Translations under genes and position numbers: made by a program
Shown here: positions 1 to 8,717 of the stretch, one piece after another
How the letters are laid out: each line of letters opens with the position of its first letter
Numbering within the stretch: the stretch's first letter is position 1
Source: Hymenobacter aranciens
GTDB lineage: Bacteria > Bacteroidota > Bacteroidia > Cytophagales > Hymenobacteraceae
DNA length: 64,000 nucleotides
NCBI RefSeq assembly: GCF_030580865.1
Contig: NZ_JAUQSY010000006.1
Span: 248,001-312,000 of the forward strand
Direction: 5' to 3'
The notes under the pieces: generated by a model
Told to the model about the DNA's origin: nothing
The model's input: only the letters and a program-made list of their open reading frames with translations
Database searches by the model: none

Positions 1-1230
1 CGGCGCGGGTGGAGTATTGGCCAGCGCTTGGGCATTGCGGCGGCGCAGGTACCAGCTCAGGCTCAGCAGCAGCACCCCGCCGAGCAGGAAAAACAACGAC
101 TTATCCAGAAATGCCCAGGTGAGGCGGAAGTAGGCCACCATCGTAGCCACTACGAATAGCACCGCGCCCAGCGTGAGCTGCTCGGGGCCGCTGCCGTCGG
201 TGGCGCGCTGCGCCCGCAGCAGCACCGCGCCGGCGTAGCAATACAGCACTACCAGCGTGGCCACGGCCAGCGGCAGCCCGCCGGGCAGGTAGAAGCCCGG
301 CAGCAGCAACAGCCAGTCGGGCAGCGAAGCCAGCCGGCCCTGCCGCCGCTTGCCGATAAACGACACCACAAACACCCCGGCCAAAGCCCCCAGGTAAGCC
401 AGCAGCGGCGGCCGCAGCAGGCCGGCATACTGGTCGGTTTCGCCAAACAACGCCAAGCCCAGCGTAAACAGGTAAGCCGCTACCAGCGAGGGCCCCTGCA
501 GGGCCCGCGTCGCCGCCGGGGCGCGCGGCAGCCAGTCGCCGACGGCATACAGCAGCATGGCCGGGATGAAAAACCAGGTGATTTTGCTGTGCGACACCGC
601 CACCAGCGCCGCCGCCTGCCACAGCACCACCGTGGCCAGCACCTGTCCCAGCAGCACCGACGGCCGCCGCCCCCAGTAATACCCGATGCCGCCCAGCGAC
701 AGCAGCGCCGTAGCGTAGCTGAAACTGCCCAGCACCCAGGCATAATACGTTTGCACCGCCGCTGCAATGCCCAGCGTGAGCGCCGCCAGCCAGCTGCTTT
801 CGTACACAAAGCTTAGGGCTACGCCCGCCACCACCCAGGCCAGCAGGCCGCTGGCATCGTAGCCCACCAGCTGGTAGAGCTGGCTGGTCAGAATAATGTC
901 GACGCCAAACAGTAGCAAACCCAACGCCAGCAGGCCCTGCCCCACGCTCCGGTTGCCGCGCCGCAGGAAGTAGTTGCCAGCGGCGTAGGCGCCCAGCAAG
1001 CTGCCCAGCATCAGGCCTAGGCGCACGGTGGGCGGCAGAGCCTGCCAGTTGGCAGCCAGCACGCTCAGCACACTCAGGCCCAGCAGCAGGCTGCCCAGCA
1101 GCGGCAGCAGGCCAATGGCGGCCACAGCTTCGGCGGGGTAGCGGGCCAGCAACTGCTGCCGCTGCGCCTCCGTGATGAGGCCATCCTGAACCCAGGCGGG
1201 GGTTTCGGTTTCGAGAAATTTACGGGACAA
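1..1230 (-). CDS. DUF2157-like polytopic membrane protein (3' end cut by window edge)
   Basis: The frame stays open from a TTG at 1230 down to base 1, so the C-terminus lies outside the window. The N-terminus holds a soluble stretch with GLITEAQRQQLLARYP, typical of the DUF2157 head, followed by a long run of hydrophobic segments separated by short charged loops; about 10 or more membrane helices are visible. I chose TTG because no in-frame ATG lies near the domain start and the next in-frame Met is already inside a helix. The start lies about 20 bp from a palindromic element pair (1250-1458), so its promoter must sit in or beyond that element. DUF2157 proteins have no established biochemical role. 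The family call is moderately sure and the start is tentative. Confidence 0.7.
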   Translation of the reverse strand, partial: MSRKFLETETPAWVQDGLITEAQRQQLLARYPAEAVAAIGLLPLLGSLLLGLSVLSVLAANWQALPPTVRLGLMLGSLLGAYAAGNYFLRRGNRSVGQGLLALGLLLFGVDIILTSQLYQLVGYDASGLLAWVVAGVALSFVYESSWLAALTLGIAAAVQTYYAWVLGSFSYATALLSLGGIGYYWGRRPSVLLGQVLATVVLWQAAALVAVSHSKITWFFIPAMLLYAVGDWLPRAPAATRALQGPSLVAAYLFTLGLALFGETDQYAGLLRPPLLAYLGALAGVFVVSFIGKRRQGRLASLPDWLLLLPGFYLPGGLPLAVATLVVLYCYAGAVLLRAQRATDGSGPEQLTLGAVLFVVATMVAYFRLTWAFLDKSLFFLLGGVLLLSLSWYLRRRNAQALANTPPAP

Positions 1231-1249
1231 ATCTGGCAGGATGAAAGTA

Positions 1250-1458
1250 GAACGATAAACTCCCCTCTTTGAAAAGGAGGGGATGTTTTCGCGTAGCGAA
1301 AACGGGGGTGGTTGGACGTCGGCAGGGCTTGCGCACCGCTGGAAATATCCGACAGAAATAGCAATGCGAACGACTGCAACCGACGCGGGCGGCCTAACCC
1401 GCCCCGTTGCAGCGGCCCTACAACATCCCCTCTTTGGCAGCCGGGGAGCTTTGTTCTT
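1250..1458. repeat. Family A palindromic pair, copy 1
   Basis: Left unit 1250-1314 reads AACTCCCCTC, a short loop, GGAGGGGATG, an inner hairpin TTTTCGCGTAGCGAAAA, then CGGGGGTGGTT. The right unit, 1395-1458, is a more degenerate inverted copy. The outer flanks also match inversely (AGAACGA at the left, TTGTTCTT at the right). The pair fills the gap between mnmD, whose stop is at 1465-1467, and the start of the upstream membrane-protein gene. Confidence 0.8.
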
Positions 1459-1464
1459 ACAGCC

Positions 1465-2199
1465 CTACCCTTTCAAAGCCCGCGTCATTTCGCGCTTGCC
1501 GGGGGGGCCGGGCAGCTTCTCAGTGAGCCAGCCGGCGGCCCGCAGGTTGCGCCGAAACTGGCCCTGGGCGCAGTAGCTCACCAGCGTGGCGCCGGCGGCC
1601 GCAGCGGCGTAGAGTCTGGCAAAAATGGCCTCGGTCCACAGCTCGGGCTGTTTTTCGGGGGCGAAGGCGTCGAAATAGATGACGTCGTAATGTTCGGGCG
1701 TGAGAACAACTTCCTGCAGCGGCTCCTGGATTTTTTGCAGCGTGAAGCCGGGTTGCAGCTCGGCTTTGCGGCCCCAGGGCGCGGCGTGCAGCGCGGAGAA
1801 AAGGGTGGCCAGCGGCTCGCCGTACTGGTCCCACTCGGGCTGCAGGGCAGCTACCACGGCGGGCGGCAAGGGGAAAGTTTCGAGGCCGTCATAGGCTACT
1901 TCGGCGCCGTGGGCCACGGCGGCTTCCAGCGTCAGCAGGGCGTTAAGGCCGGTGCCGAGGCCCACTTCGAGGATGCGCAGGGGGCGGTCGAGGCCCTCGC
2001 CGGCTTCCAGGCGCGGCCAGCTGCCGTGCCGGATGAAGACGTGCTTCGACTCCTGCCGGGCGCCGTGCCGCGAGTGGTAATGCTCGTTGAGCGCGGGCAC
2101 GAACAGCGTAGCCGAGCCGTCGGCCGTGGCGCGCACTTCTACCTTTGCCTCACTCGCCGAATAGTGTTCGTCGCCCACTGCCAATTGTTCACTGCTCAT
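1465..2199 (-). CDS. mnmD: tRNA (5-methylaminomethyl-2-thiouridine) methyltransferase, MnmD type
   Basis: About 244 residues. Stand-alone MnmD transfers a methyl group from SAM to the 5-aminomethyl-2-thiouridine wobble base of some tRNAs; in enterobacteria the same domain is the N-terminal half of MnmC. The family hallmark NEHYHSRHGARQESKHVF is near residue 40, followed by the SAM motif EVGLGTGLNALL and the later FDAFAPEKQPELW block. No FAD-dependent MnmC2 domain follows. I chose the ATG at 2199, but the conserved part only begins about 17 residues in, so a downstream GTG start is possible. The gene is divergent from the thioesterase, with only 19 bp between the two ATGs. Confidence 0.9.
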   Translation of the reverse strand: MSSEQLAVGDEHYSASEAKVEVRATADGSATLFVPALNEHYHSRHGARQESKHVFIRHGSWPRLEAGEGLDRPLRILEVGLGTGLNALLTLEAAVAHGAEVAYDGLETFPLPPAVVAALQPEWDQYGEPLATLFSALHAAPWGRKAELQPGFTLQKIQEPLQEVVLTPEHYDVIYFDAFAPEKQPELWTEAIFARLYAAAAAGATLVSYCAQGQFRRNLRAAGWLTEKLPGPPGKREMTRALKG

Positions 2200-2220
2200 T
2201 GTTAATCGCTCATTGCTTAT
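2176..2220. repeat. Short AT-rich CATTG-type repeat between divergent starts
   Basis: The stretch repeats the motif ATTGTTCACTGCTC / ATTGTTAATCGCTC / ATTGC with a period of about 14 nt. It covers the start codons of mnmD and the thioesterase. Such CATTGTTAATTG-like runs are common between genes in Bacteroidota; here one overlaps coding sequence. Confidence 0.5.
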
Positions 2221-2638
2221 GCGTGTAAAAGTAGCCCTGCCCGCGAGCTTTTCCTTCTCAACCACCCTGCCCGTACGCATCACCGACCTTAACTACGGCG
2301 CCCACCTCGGCAACGACTCGCTGCTGGGCATGCTCCACGAGGCCCGGGTGCAGTTCCTGGCCGCGCTGGGCACGGCCGAGTTCGACCCGGCCACGAAGCT
2401 GGGCTTCATCATGGCCGATGTGGCCATCGAGTACAAGGGCGAAGGTTTCCACGGTGACGTGCTGACGTTCGAGCTGGCCGCCGCCGACGTGCATAAGTAC
2501 GGTTTCGACGTGGTGTACCGGGTGCAGAACCAGCAAGGCCGCGCCATTGCCAACGCTAAAACCGGCATGCTCTGCTTCGATTACAATACCCGCAAGCTGC
2601 GCGGGCTGCCGGCGGAGCTGGCGGGGCAATTAGTTTGA
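2219..2638 (+). CDS. Acyl-CoA thioesterase, 4HBT/hotdog family
   Basis: About 139 residues, the usual length of a single hotdog domain. The motif VRITDLNYGAHLGNDSLLGM followed by HEAR near residue 40 is the signature of YbgC/FadM-like thioesterases, with the Asp-Asn pair at the active-site end of the first strand. The substrate cannot be told from sequence. The chosen ATG at 2219 lies three codons inside a longer frame that opens with TTG. The 3' end overlaps the convergent orphan gene by 9 bp. Confidence 0.8.
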   Translation: MRVKVALPASFSFSTTLPVRITDLNYGAHLGNDSLLGMLHEARVQFLAALGTAEFDPATKLGFIMADVAIEYKGEGFHGDVLTFELAAADVHKYGFDVVYRVQNQQGRAIANAKTGMLCFDYNTRKLRGLPAELAGQLV

Positions 2639-3190
2639 ATACTCATCATATTTCCACCACTCGCTGCCATATTGGGACCGCAATTTGGCCACTTTTTCCA
2701 GGCGCTCGGTAATGGCTGGCAGGTCGTGCGCCATGCAGAAACCCAGCTTTTCGCGATTCTCGATGGGCTTACAATAGCTGCCATCTTCCTGGTGCAACCA
2801 TCCAAAAATAGCTGGCACTTCCTGCTCGAAGGTGAGCACGCCCAAGTGCTTGTGCCCTTGCTCTATGCTATTGATAGGGTAGAGGTCGCCCAATAGTAAA
2901 ATCGACTGCGTGAGCTCATAGTTTACCAGTGTATAATCCTGAGGATTAGCAAGACAAAAAATGCAGTCAAATTTTTTCGGGACAATCAGGTCGGCGTAGG
3001 CATTCCAGGTTAAGACCAGTATTTCATTAGCCTGACGCTTCCAATTCATAAACCGCTCGTAAGCATCGCCATTTTCCAGGTTTCGGTGATGTACACACTT
3101 GGCTTGCAAGGCATTTAGTGCATCATCCGAGCAATACGCATCAGCTTGTAAGTAGCGGGCTTCTGGTGTGCAGTCGGTTTCGGGGCGCAT
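2630..3190 (-). CDS. Hypothetical protein, AT-richer than neighbours
   Basis: 186 residues, no recognised family. It is soluble, with no signal peptide or membrane segment. It carries several Cys and aromatic residues, including FDCIFCLANPQDY and EWWKYDEY near the end. Base composition is clearly lower in GC than the flanking genes, and its stop codon overlaps the last codons of the convergent thioesterase gene. Both points suggest recent acquisition, though composition was judged by eye. It may be an accessory gene carried between two core genes. Confidence 0.6.
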   Translation of the reverse strand: MRPETDCTPEARYLQADAYCSDDALNALQAKCVHHRNLENGDAYERFMNWKRQANEILVLTWNAYADLIVPKKFDCIFCLANPQDYTLVNYELTQSILLLGDLYPINSIEQGHKHLGVLTFEQEVPAIFGWLHQEDGSYCKPIENREKLGFCMAHDLPAITERLEKVAKLRSQYGSEWWKYDEYSN

Positions 3191-3290
3191 GAGGAACTCA
3201 GAATAACAAACAACTAACGGCTATTTTCCGCAAGCTAACTGTGTGACACCGATAAATGAGCTACCGGAAACTTAAGGCCTTGTTCGTTTG

Positions 3291-3298
3291 TATCTTTG
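3291..3298 (+). promoter_or_regulatory. -7 box of the rlmN promoter
   Basis: TATCTTTG matches the Bacteroidota -7 consensus TAnnTTTG and ends 4 nt before the ATG of rlmN. No clear TTTG -33 element is visible at the expected spacing. The short distance implies a leaderless or nearly leaderless mRNA. Confidence 0.6.
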
Positions 3299-3302
3299 CA
3301 CT

Positions 3303-4382
3303 ATGCTGCTCGAACTACCCCTTGCCCCGGAGATTAAAAAGCGTGACATCCGTAAGCTCTCGCCCGACGAGCTGAAGGCCTTTATGGTGGAAAACGGCGA
3401 GAAGCCCTTCCGCGCCAAGCAGGTGCAGGAGTGGCTCTGGAAGAACACCGCCGGCTCGTTTGAGGAGATGAATAACATCTCGCTGCCCACCCGCGAGCTG
3501 CTGGCCAAGCACTTTGTCATCAATGGCGTGGCGGTACAAAACCAGCAACTCTCGAACGACGGCACCATCAAATCGGCCTTCCGGCTGCACGATGGCAACA
3601 TCGTGGAGGGCGTGCTCATCCCGCACGATACGCGCATGACGGCCTGCATCAGCAGCCAGGTGGGCTGCTCGCTCACGTGCAAGTTTTGCGCCACCGGCTA
3701 CATGGACCGCAAGCGCAACCTCGACGCGGCCGAGATTTACGACCAGGTGGTGCGCATCCGCGAACAAGCGGAGGCCCAGTATGGTACGCCGCTCACCAAT
3801 ATCGTGTACATGGGCATGGGCGAGCCGCTGCTCAACTACGCCAACGTGGTGGAAAGCGTGCGCCGCATCACCGCGCCCGACGGGCTCAACATGGCCCCGC
3901 GCCGCATCACCATCAGCACGGCCGGCATTGCCAAGATGATTAAGAAGCTGGCCGACGACGATGTGAAGGCTAACTTGGCCCTCTCGCTGCACGCCCCCAC
4001 CGATGCCAAGCGCAACGAAATCATGCCCATCAACGAGGCCAACTCGCTGGCGGCGCTCAAGGAGGCCCTGCAATACTACCACGAGAAAACCGGCCGCAAA
4101 GTCACTTATGAATACATTGTATTCGAGAACTTTAACGACGGACTGGACGACGCGGCCGAGCTGCTCAAAATCTCGAAGTGGCTGCCCTGCAAGGTCAATC
4201 TCATCGAGTACAATCCCATCGAAAACGCCAGCTACCAGAACGCCGAGGACGACAAAATCATGGCCTTCCACAAGTTTCTGGCCGACCGCGGGGTGCAGAC
4301 CAACATCCGCCGCTCGCGCGGCAAGGACATCGACGCCGCCTGCGGGCAGCTGGCCGTGAAGGAGCCGAATACGGCGGCTTAA
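3303..4382 (+). CDS. rlmN: Dual-specificity 23S rRNA/tRNA adenine-C2 methyltransferase RlmN
   Basis: About 359 residues, normal for the family. RlmN is a radical SAM enzyme that methylates C2 of A2503 in 23S rRNA and A37 in some tRNAs. The [4Fe-4S] motif CSLTCKFC is near residue 122; the conserved CISSQVG just before it and the C-terminal AACGQLA, holding the mechanistic Cys, are present. GMGEPLLN and the later STAGI and HAPTDAKRNEIMPIN blocks also fit. I chose the ATG at 3303 rather than the upstream TTG because a -7 box ends 4 nt before it. Nothing is unusual in the active site. Confidence 0.95.
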   Translation: MLLELPLAPEIKKRDIRKLSPDELKAFMVENGEKPFRAKQVQEWLWKNTAGSFEEMNNISLPTRELLAKHFVINGVAVQNQQLSNDGTIKSAFRLHDGNIVEGVLIPHDTRMTACISSQVGCSLTCKFCATGYMDRKRNLDAAEIYDQVVRIREQAEAQYGTPLTNIVYMGMGEPLLNYANVVESVRRITAPDGLNMAPRRITISTAGIAKMIKKLADDDVKANLALSLHAPTDAKRNEIMPINEANSLAALKEALQYYHEKTGRKVTYEYIVFENFNDGLDDAAELLKISKWLPCKVNLIEYNPIENASYQNAEDDKIMAFHKFLADRGVQTNIRRSRGKDIDAACGQLAVKEPNTAA

Positions 4383-4384
4383 AA

Positions 4385-4400
4385 CCCGGATTCTGCCGGG
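4385..4400. terminator. Small hairpin between convergent genes
   Basis: CCCGG-ATTCTG-CCGGG lies between the rlmN stop and the stop of the convergent gene at 4401. The stem is only 5 bp and lacks a strong T-tract, so terminator function is uncertain. Confidence 0.35.
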
Positions 4401-5237
4401 CTATTTCCGTGGTTTTGCGACGGGCGGCAGTGGGGGCGGAGGCGGCAGTTCGCCGCCGGGCAGCAGCAGCGGTGGGGCTTCTATATCCAGCATCGGTCCG
4501 GGCGGGGGCGGCCCCGGTAGCAGGCTGCGACTGATATGGTTAAGGTACACCGGGCACCGCTCGTACACCAGTTGCCCGATTTTCATGCGCAGCTGCGTGG
4601 TTTGGTTGGGAGTGCGTTGTGCTTCGGCGCCATACAGCGGCGTCAGGACCGCCGCATTCGCGGCAATGCTTGCCTGCGCCGCGGCCTGCATGGCTACCTG
4701 CACGGCCAGCCCGCGTGCACTCACTTCCAGACCGGTGAAGGGCTGCCGGGCATTTTCGGCATCGAGGCAGCGGCACACGTCCTGAGCCAGCGGGGCCAGC
4801 GCGGTACGCTCGGCGGCCGACAGACTGACGCTCAGCCCCAGCGCCTGCGTGCCATGCAGCGACAGCAACGGGCGGGCCAACGGGCAGGTTTCGGCCCATT
4901 GCAAGGTGGCCTCCTGCGTCAGCCAATGGCCCATTTTTTCTTCATCCGAGCTGAGTGACTGCACCACCTCAAAGCGGGCGGCATTGTCGAGCAGGCTCTG
5001 GTACGTAATGTCGCGCTGGAGCTTCTGGACAGCAGCAGGTTTCAGCTTGCTAAAATCGGTGTGCTGGTGAGCGGCTGTGAGGTGCTGGCACATCGAAGCA
5101 CTCAGCCGGCGCAACAGCAGCGTCTGGCCCGGAATAGTATCGGCTACAGTGGGGACCTGAGTGGCACTTTGCGCTCCCACCAGCCCGGCGGGTAGCAGGG
5201 CCAGCGCAGTCGCCACCCACGCTATTAAATTGGCCAT
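4401..5237 (-). CDS. Secreted hypothetical protein with proline-rich tail
   Basis: 278 residues. The N-terminus MANLIAWVATALALLPAGLVG is a signal peptide with a probable cleavage after GAQ. The mature part is mostly helical with scattered Cys (MCQHL, CPLA, CRCL, RCPVY). It ends in a tail rich in Pro (PGPPPPGP, then LPPPPPLPPVAKPRK). No family is recognised. It starts 3 bp after the stop of the upstream outer-membrane-like gene, so the two are almost certainly one operon and may work together in the envelope. Confidence 0.65.
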   Translation of the reverse strand: MANLIAWVATALALLPAGLVGAQSATQVPTVADTIPGQTLLLRRLSASMCQHLTAAHQHTDFSKLKPAAVQKLQRDITYQSLLDNAARFEVVQSLSSDEEKMGHWLTQEATLQWAETCPLARPLLSLHGTQALGLSVSLSAAERTALAPLAQDVCRCLDAENARQPFTGLEVSARGLAVQVAMQAAAQASIAANAAVLTPLYGAEAQRTPNQTTQLRMKIGQLVYERCPVYLNHISRSLLPGPPPPGPMLDIEAPPLLLPGGELPPPPPLPPVAKPRK

Positions 5238-5240
5238 AAT

Positions 5241-6551
5241 CTATTTTTGGGGCACTTGGTTAGGATTGCCTTTGCCGAAACGAATGGAGACATCGATGTA
5301 GGCTGGCGCAAAGAAGCCCTGGCCGCCCTGACGGTCAATGAATCCCCCACCGTAGTCCACGTCGTACGGGAATTCATAGAAGAGTAGCGCGGCGGCGCCA
5401 ATACTCACGCGCGGCCAGTTGATTTTCACGCCTTGCAGCCCCAATATCACGGGGCGGGAATCGGCAACCACATAGTTTTCGCTTATCAGCGAGATGCGGC
5501 GCGAAATCCGGGTTTGCCCCGCAATTTGAAGCACGACAGAAGTTTTCGTGTCGAAGCTGTAGTCATCGGTGTTGGCAAATGCATAGCCCACGCCCAGGGT
5601 CAGGTTTTTATCGGCGCTGCCCACCGTCAGGTTCCCGTAGCTGATGCCCGCGTAGTAGGAGCTACTGCTGAACGGAGCACGCAGATAGACGATTCCGGCG
5701 CCCGCATGCAGGTTTTTGCTGAGGGGCAGGCTCACTTTGGGCGTCAGAATAAGCACCTGGTCTTCGAGCGGCACGAAGGGAATAAGGGAGAGGTAGCCCC
5801 CCACGGAAAAGTTGTTGGTGATGCCGTAGCTGACCCCGGGAAAGACCACGTAGGCATCGTGAAAAACGCCCTCATTTTTGCGCAGGCCGCGGGCCGTAGG
5901 GCCGAAAAACAGCCGGTCGCCATTGCCGATATCGTAATAGCTGCCAGACCGGTTGACGCCCACCCGGGAGGCGGCGGGGGTGCTGCCATCGGCGGGCACC
6001 ACGCGCACGATGCTGCTACGCGGCACGCTTACTTTAGTGCCATCGGGGGTGCTTAGCTCCACGTTGGTCAGGCTCATGCTGAAGAGCACGCCGCTGAAGC
6101 TGCCATCCCGGGTTTCGAGGCGGTAGCTTTGACCGAGCTGGAAGGGGTAGTCGGGGGCCGAGAGGGAGGCGGCGGGCATGCCGGCGGCTTGGGCGGGCGC
6201 CTTGGTCACCGGTTCGCCCAACTCTTTGATGCGGCGCTCGATGCCGTCGCGCACGGCCAGAAATTCGGCCTGGGTGTAGGGGCGGGCGGCGGTGCGGCCA
6301 TCGGCCAGGCGCACGCGCAGCGTGATGAGGCTGTCGGCGCTGAGGGAGCGGTAGAAGGTGGCCTCGCCGTAGTCGTCGGCCGAGTAGAACATGAACAGGC
6401 CATACTTCGCTTTTTCGGCCCGGTCGATGGTTTCGCCCACGGCGGGGCTCACCACCAGCGGGCGCTCGAGCGTGGGCGCGGTGGTTTGGGCCAGCCCAAA
6501 GCGGGCAGTGAGCAAAGCAAGGGCAACAAGCGGGTAGCGAATGGATTTCAT
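5241..6551 (-). CDS. Predicted outer-membrane or periplasmic beta-rich protein
   Basis: About 436 residues. Starting at the ATG at 6551, the protein opens with a signal peptide (MKSIRYPLVALALL, cleavage near GLAQ). The first half is mixed, with LQ/SYRLETRDGSFSGVL resembling a small beta domain. The second half alternates polar and hydrophobic residues with many aromatic girdle residues (YYAGISYGNL, GVGYAFANTD, LLFYEFPYDVDYGGGF), as expected of an outer-membrane beta barrel. No named family was recognised. The gene lies 3 bp upstream of the Pro-rich secreted protein gene. The barrel is inferred from the pattern only. Confidence 0.6.
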   Translation of the reverse strand: MKSIRYPLVALALLTARFGLAQTTAPTLERPLVVSPAVGETIDRAEKAKYGLFMFYSADDYGEATFYRSLSADSLITLRVRLADGRTAARPYTQAEFLAVRDGIERRIKELGEPVTKAPAQAAGMPAASLSAPDYPFQLGQSYRLETRDGSFSGVLFSMSLTNVELSTPDGTKVSVPRSSIVRVVPADGSTPAASRVGVNRSGSYYDIGNGDRLFFGPTARGLRKNEGVFHDAYVVFPGVSYGITNNFSVGGYLSLIPFVPLEDQVLILTPKVSLPLSKNLHAGAGIVYLRAPFSSSSYYAGISYGNLTVGSADKNLTLGVGYAFANTDDYSFDTKTSVVLQIAGQTRISRRISLISENYVVADSRPVILGLQGVKINWPRVSIGAAALLFYEFPYDVDYGGGFIDRQGGQGFFAPAYIDVSIRFGKGNPNQVPQK

Positions 6552-6641
6552 GCTGGGCGACAAGGCGTGGAAGCTAACGCAAAGAACGTCATTCTTTGGT
6601 CTTTTCCAATCCTTAACGCGGCACGGGCCGCTTTTGCGTGG

Positions 6642-7613
6642 CTACTTGCGCCAGCTGCCCGTAGCGTGGGGCCGGCCGGTGGCTTTTTCCTCTTCGCTTT
6701 CGCCCGGCGGTATTTCGCACAGGTGCACCCGCACGGCGTGGGCCTTGGGCTGCACTTTCTGCCCAAAGGCGTCGGCAAACTCCTGGGTAAACTCGGCTCC
6801 GAAGAAGATGATGAGGGAGGAGTAGTTGACCCACACTAGCAGCACAATGGCCGAGCCCGCCGCCCCAAAGGCCGACCCGGGGTTGGACTTGGCGATGTAA
6901 AAGGCAATCAAAAACTTGCCCAGCACGAACAGCGCGGCCGTGATAAAGGCGCCCACACCCACGTCGCGCCAGCGGATGATGGCATCGGGCAAAAACTTGT
7001 AGATGAGCGCAAACAGCAGCGTGGTGACGCTCAGCGACAGCACAAAATCGACGAGCTTGATGGCCACCACGCCAATCTCGGGAAACCAGGCCTGGAGTTG
7101 GCCGGTGAAGGCGCTGAGCACGGCGCTTATTACAAAGGAAATGAGCAGCAGCAGCGCCACGCTCAGGATGAGGCCAAACGAGAGCAGCCGCTTCTTGAGA
7201 AACTGCCCGATGCCGATGCCCTGGGTTTTCACCTTCAGGTTCCAGATGTCGTTGATGCTTTCCTGCAGCGTAACGAAGAAGGTGGTGGCGGCAAAAATGA
7301 GTGCCCCAATACCAATGGCCGTGGCTACCGGCCCCTGCTGCTTGAGCGTAAACTCGGCAATACTATTCTGCAGAAATTCGGCCGACTCGGGCCCCACCAG
7401 CCCCCGCAACTGGCCGTAAATCTGCCCAGTAACCGCTTCACCACCATACGTTGCACTGGCTACCGTGATAACAATGAGCAGCAGCGGCGGCAGCGAGAAG
7501 ATGGTGTAATACGACAGCGCCGCCGCGTGGCGAAACGAGTTGTTATCGGTGAACTCCGACGCCGTTGATTTAAGAATCTTGACGATGTCGGCGAAAGTGT
7601 AGTGCGTGGCCAT
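6642..7613 (-). CDS. YihY/BrkB-family inner-membrane protein
   Basis: 323 residues, within the family range. The N-terminal FRHAAALSYYTIFSLPPLLL is the classic YihY/BrkB signature, followed by five or six membrane helices and the ending LLVWVNYSSLIIFFGAEFTQ that closes the core. A charged tail of about 40 residues follows (PPGESEEEK and beyond). These proteins were once called ribonuclease BN by mistake; their function is not firmly known. The start is the only reasonable ATG. Confidence 0.88.
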   Translation of the reverse strand: MATHYTFADIVKILKSTASEFTDNNSFRHAAALSYYTIFSLPPLLLIVITVASATYGGEAVTGQIYGQLRGLVGPESAEFLQNSIAEFTLKQQGPVATAIGIGALIFAATTFFVTLQESINDIWNLKVKTQGIGIGQFLKKRLLSFGLILSVALLLLISFVISAVLSAFTGQLQAWFPEIGVVAIKLVDFVLSLSVTTLLFALIYKFLPDAIIRWRDVGVGAFITAALFVLGKFLIAFYIAKSNPGSAFGAAGSAIVLLVWVNYSSLIIFFGAEFTQEFADAFGQKVQPKAHAVRVHLCEIPPGESEEEKATGRPHATGSWRK

Positions 7614-7678
7614 TGGCAGAATGTGGTGGAGATAGGCTTACGGGCAAGGGAGCGCAGGCGTTGGTTTTGGGCCGGTAG

Positions 7679-7890
7679 CACGACCAACTCCCCTCCTTGG
7701 AAAGGAGGGGATGTCAAGCCGCAGGCTTGACGGGGGTGGTTCGCCCGGCCGCGCCGTCAGTGCCGTTTTGAAGGTGTAATTTGCTGATGGTATTACTGCA
7801 TGTCGGCGCGACCGGCGCGGTCCCGCTCGACCACCCCCGTTCAGCCTGCGGCTGAACATCCCCTCCTTTCCAAGGAGGGGAGCTTTTCGC
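7679..7890. repeat. Family A palindromic pair, copy 2
   Basis: Left unit 7679-7741 has the stem CTCCCCTCC/GGAGGGG, an inner hairpin CAAGCCGCAGGCTTG and CGGGGGTGGTT. The right unit 7829-7890 is its inverse, with inner hairpin TTCAGCCTGCGGCTGAA. Span is 212 bp. The right end abuts the stop codon of the DUF3891 gene (7892-7894). The spacer holds the 13-mer CGGCGCGACCGGC, also found in copy 4. Confidence 0.88.
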
Positions 7891-7891
7891 T

Positions 7892-8629
7892 CTATTCCTG
7901 TTCCAGCACCCACCGCAGCTCCTCCACCTGCGCCGCCCGCAAGGCGGCCGCCAGCGCCGCATCGTCCCGAAACTGCAACTGCGTCAGCAATTGCGCCTCC
8001 ACGCTCACTTCCACCCGCGCCGCCGCAAACGGCCAGGGCCGCACCGTGAGCGGGCCATCGGCCCGGGGCCGGAGGATTTCGTAGCGCTGCCCGGCCACGG
8101 GATGAATCTCGAGGGCGCGGCCCATTTCGGGCACCTCGTGGCGGCAGAGAATGAGCGACAGCCGGTCGGCCCAGTGCAGCAGGGCGTAGGCTTGGTCAGC
8201 TTCGGCTTTGGTCAGTTTCAGGGCGCGGCGCCAGCGCTGCTGCCGGGCTTTGAGCTCGTCTAGGAAAGCGGTTATTTCGGCCGACTGGCCGCGCAGGCTT
8301 TCATACAGGCAGCTCAGGTGCAGGCTGGTGAGCAGGCTGCGCCAGCGGCCCTGGAAGCGGGCGGCGGCCAGCACGCCGGTGGCTTGCTCGAGCGAAAACT
8401 CCTTTTGGGTGAAGCTGGCCGGGGCGCCGGCGGGCGTGAGGCCGTAGTGGCCCCCGCGGCCGTGCCAGGCGGCCTGCTCGTCATCGTGCTGGGCGGTGGC
8501 GGCCAGCAGGCCTACCCAGCGCTCGGGCGGCAGGGCGGGCGGCCAGTGCCACAGCAGCTGCGCCGCCAGCAGGGCGTGGGCCTGCTGGTAAATGACTTGC
8601 CAGCCGGTGGGGGCGGGATTGACTATCAT
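7892..8629 (-). CDS. DUF3891 family protein
   Basis: 245 residues, normal for DUF3891. The N-terminal His-rich part (QQAHALLAAQLLWHWPP, then AAATAQHDDEQAAW) and the central LLHWADRLSLILCRHEVP match the family pattern, where conserved His and Asp residues suggest an HD-like metal-binding helical fold. No reaction is known for the family. Its stop codon touches the end of a family A palindromic pair. Confidence 0.75.
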   Translation of the reverse strand: MIVNPAPTGWQVIYQQAHALLAAQLLWHWPPALPPERWVGLLAATAQHDDEQAAWHGRGGHYGLTPAGAPASFTQKEFSLEQATGVLAAARFQGRWRSLLTSLHLSCLYESLRGQSAEITAFLDELKARQQRWRRALKLTKAEADQAYALLHWADRLSLILCRHEVPEMGRALEIHPVAGQRYEILRPRADGPLTVRPWPFAAARVEVSVEAQLLTQLQFRDDAALAAALRAAQVEELRWVLEQE

Positions 8630-8717
8630 AACAAGGGGTGCCGGACAGATACCGGCACCTCATACGCAGCGACAGCCCTGTTGCGTATCATTGCAGTCTT
8701 ATTTTCTATTCGCAGCC

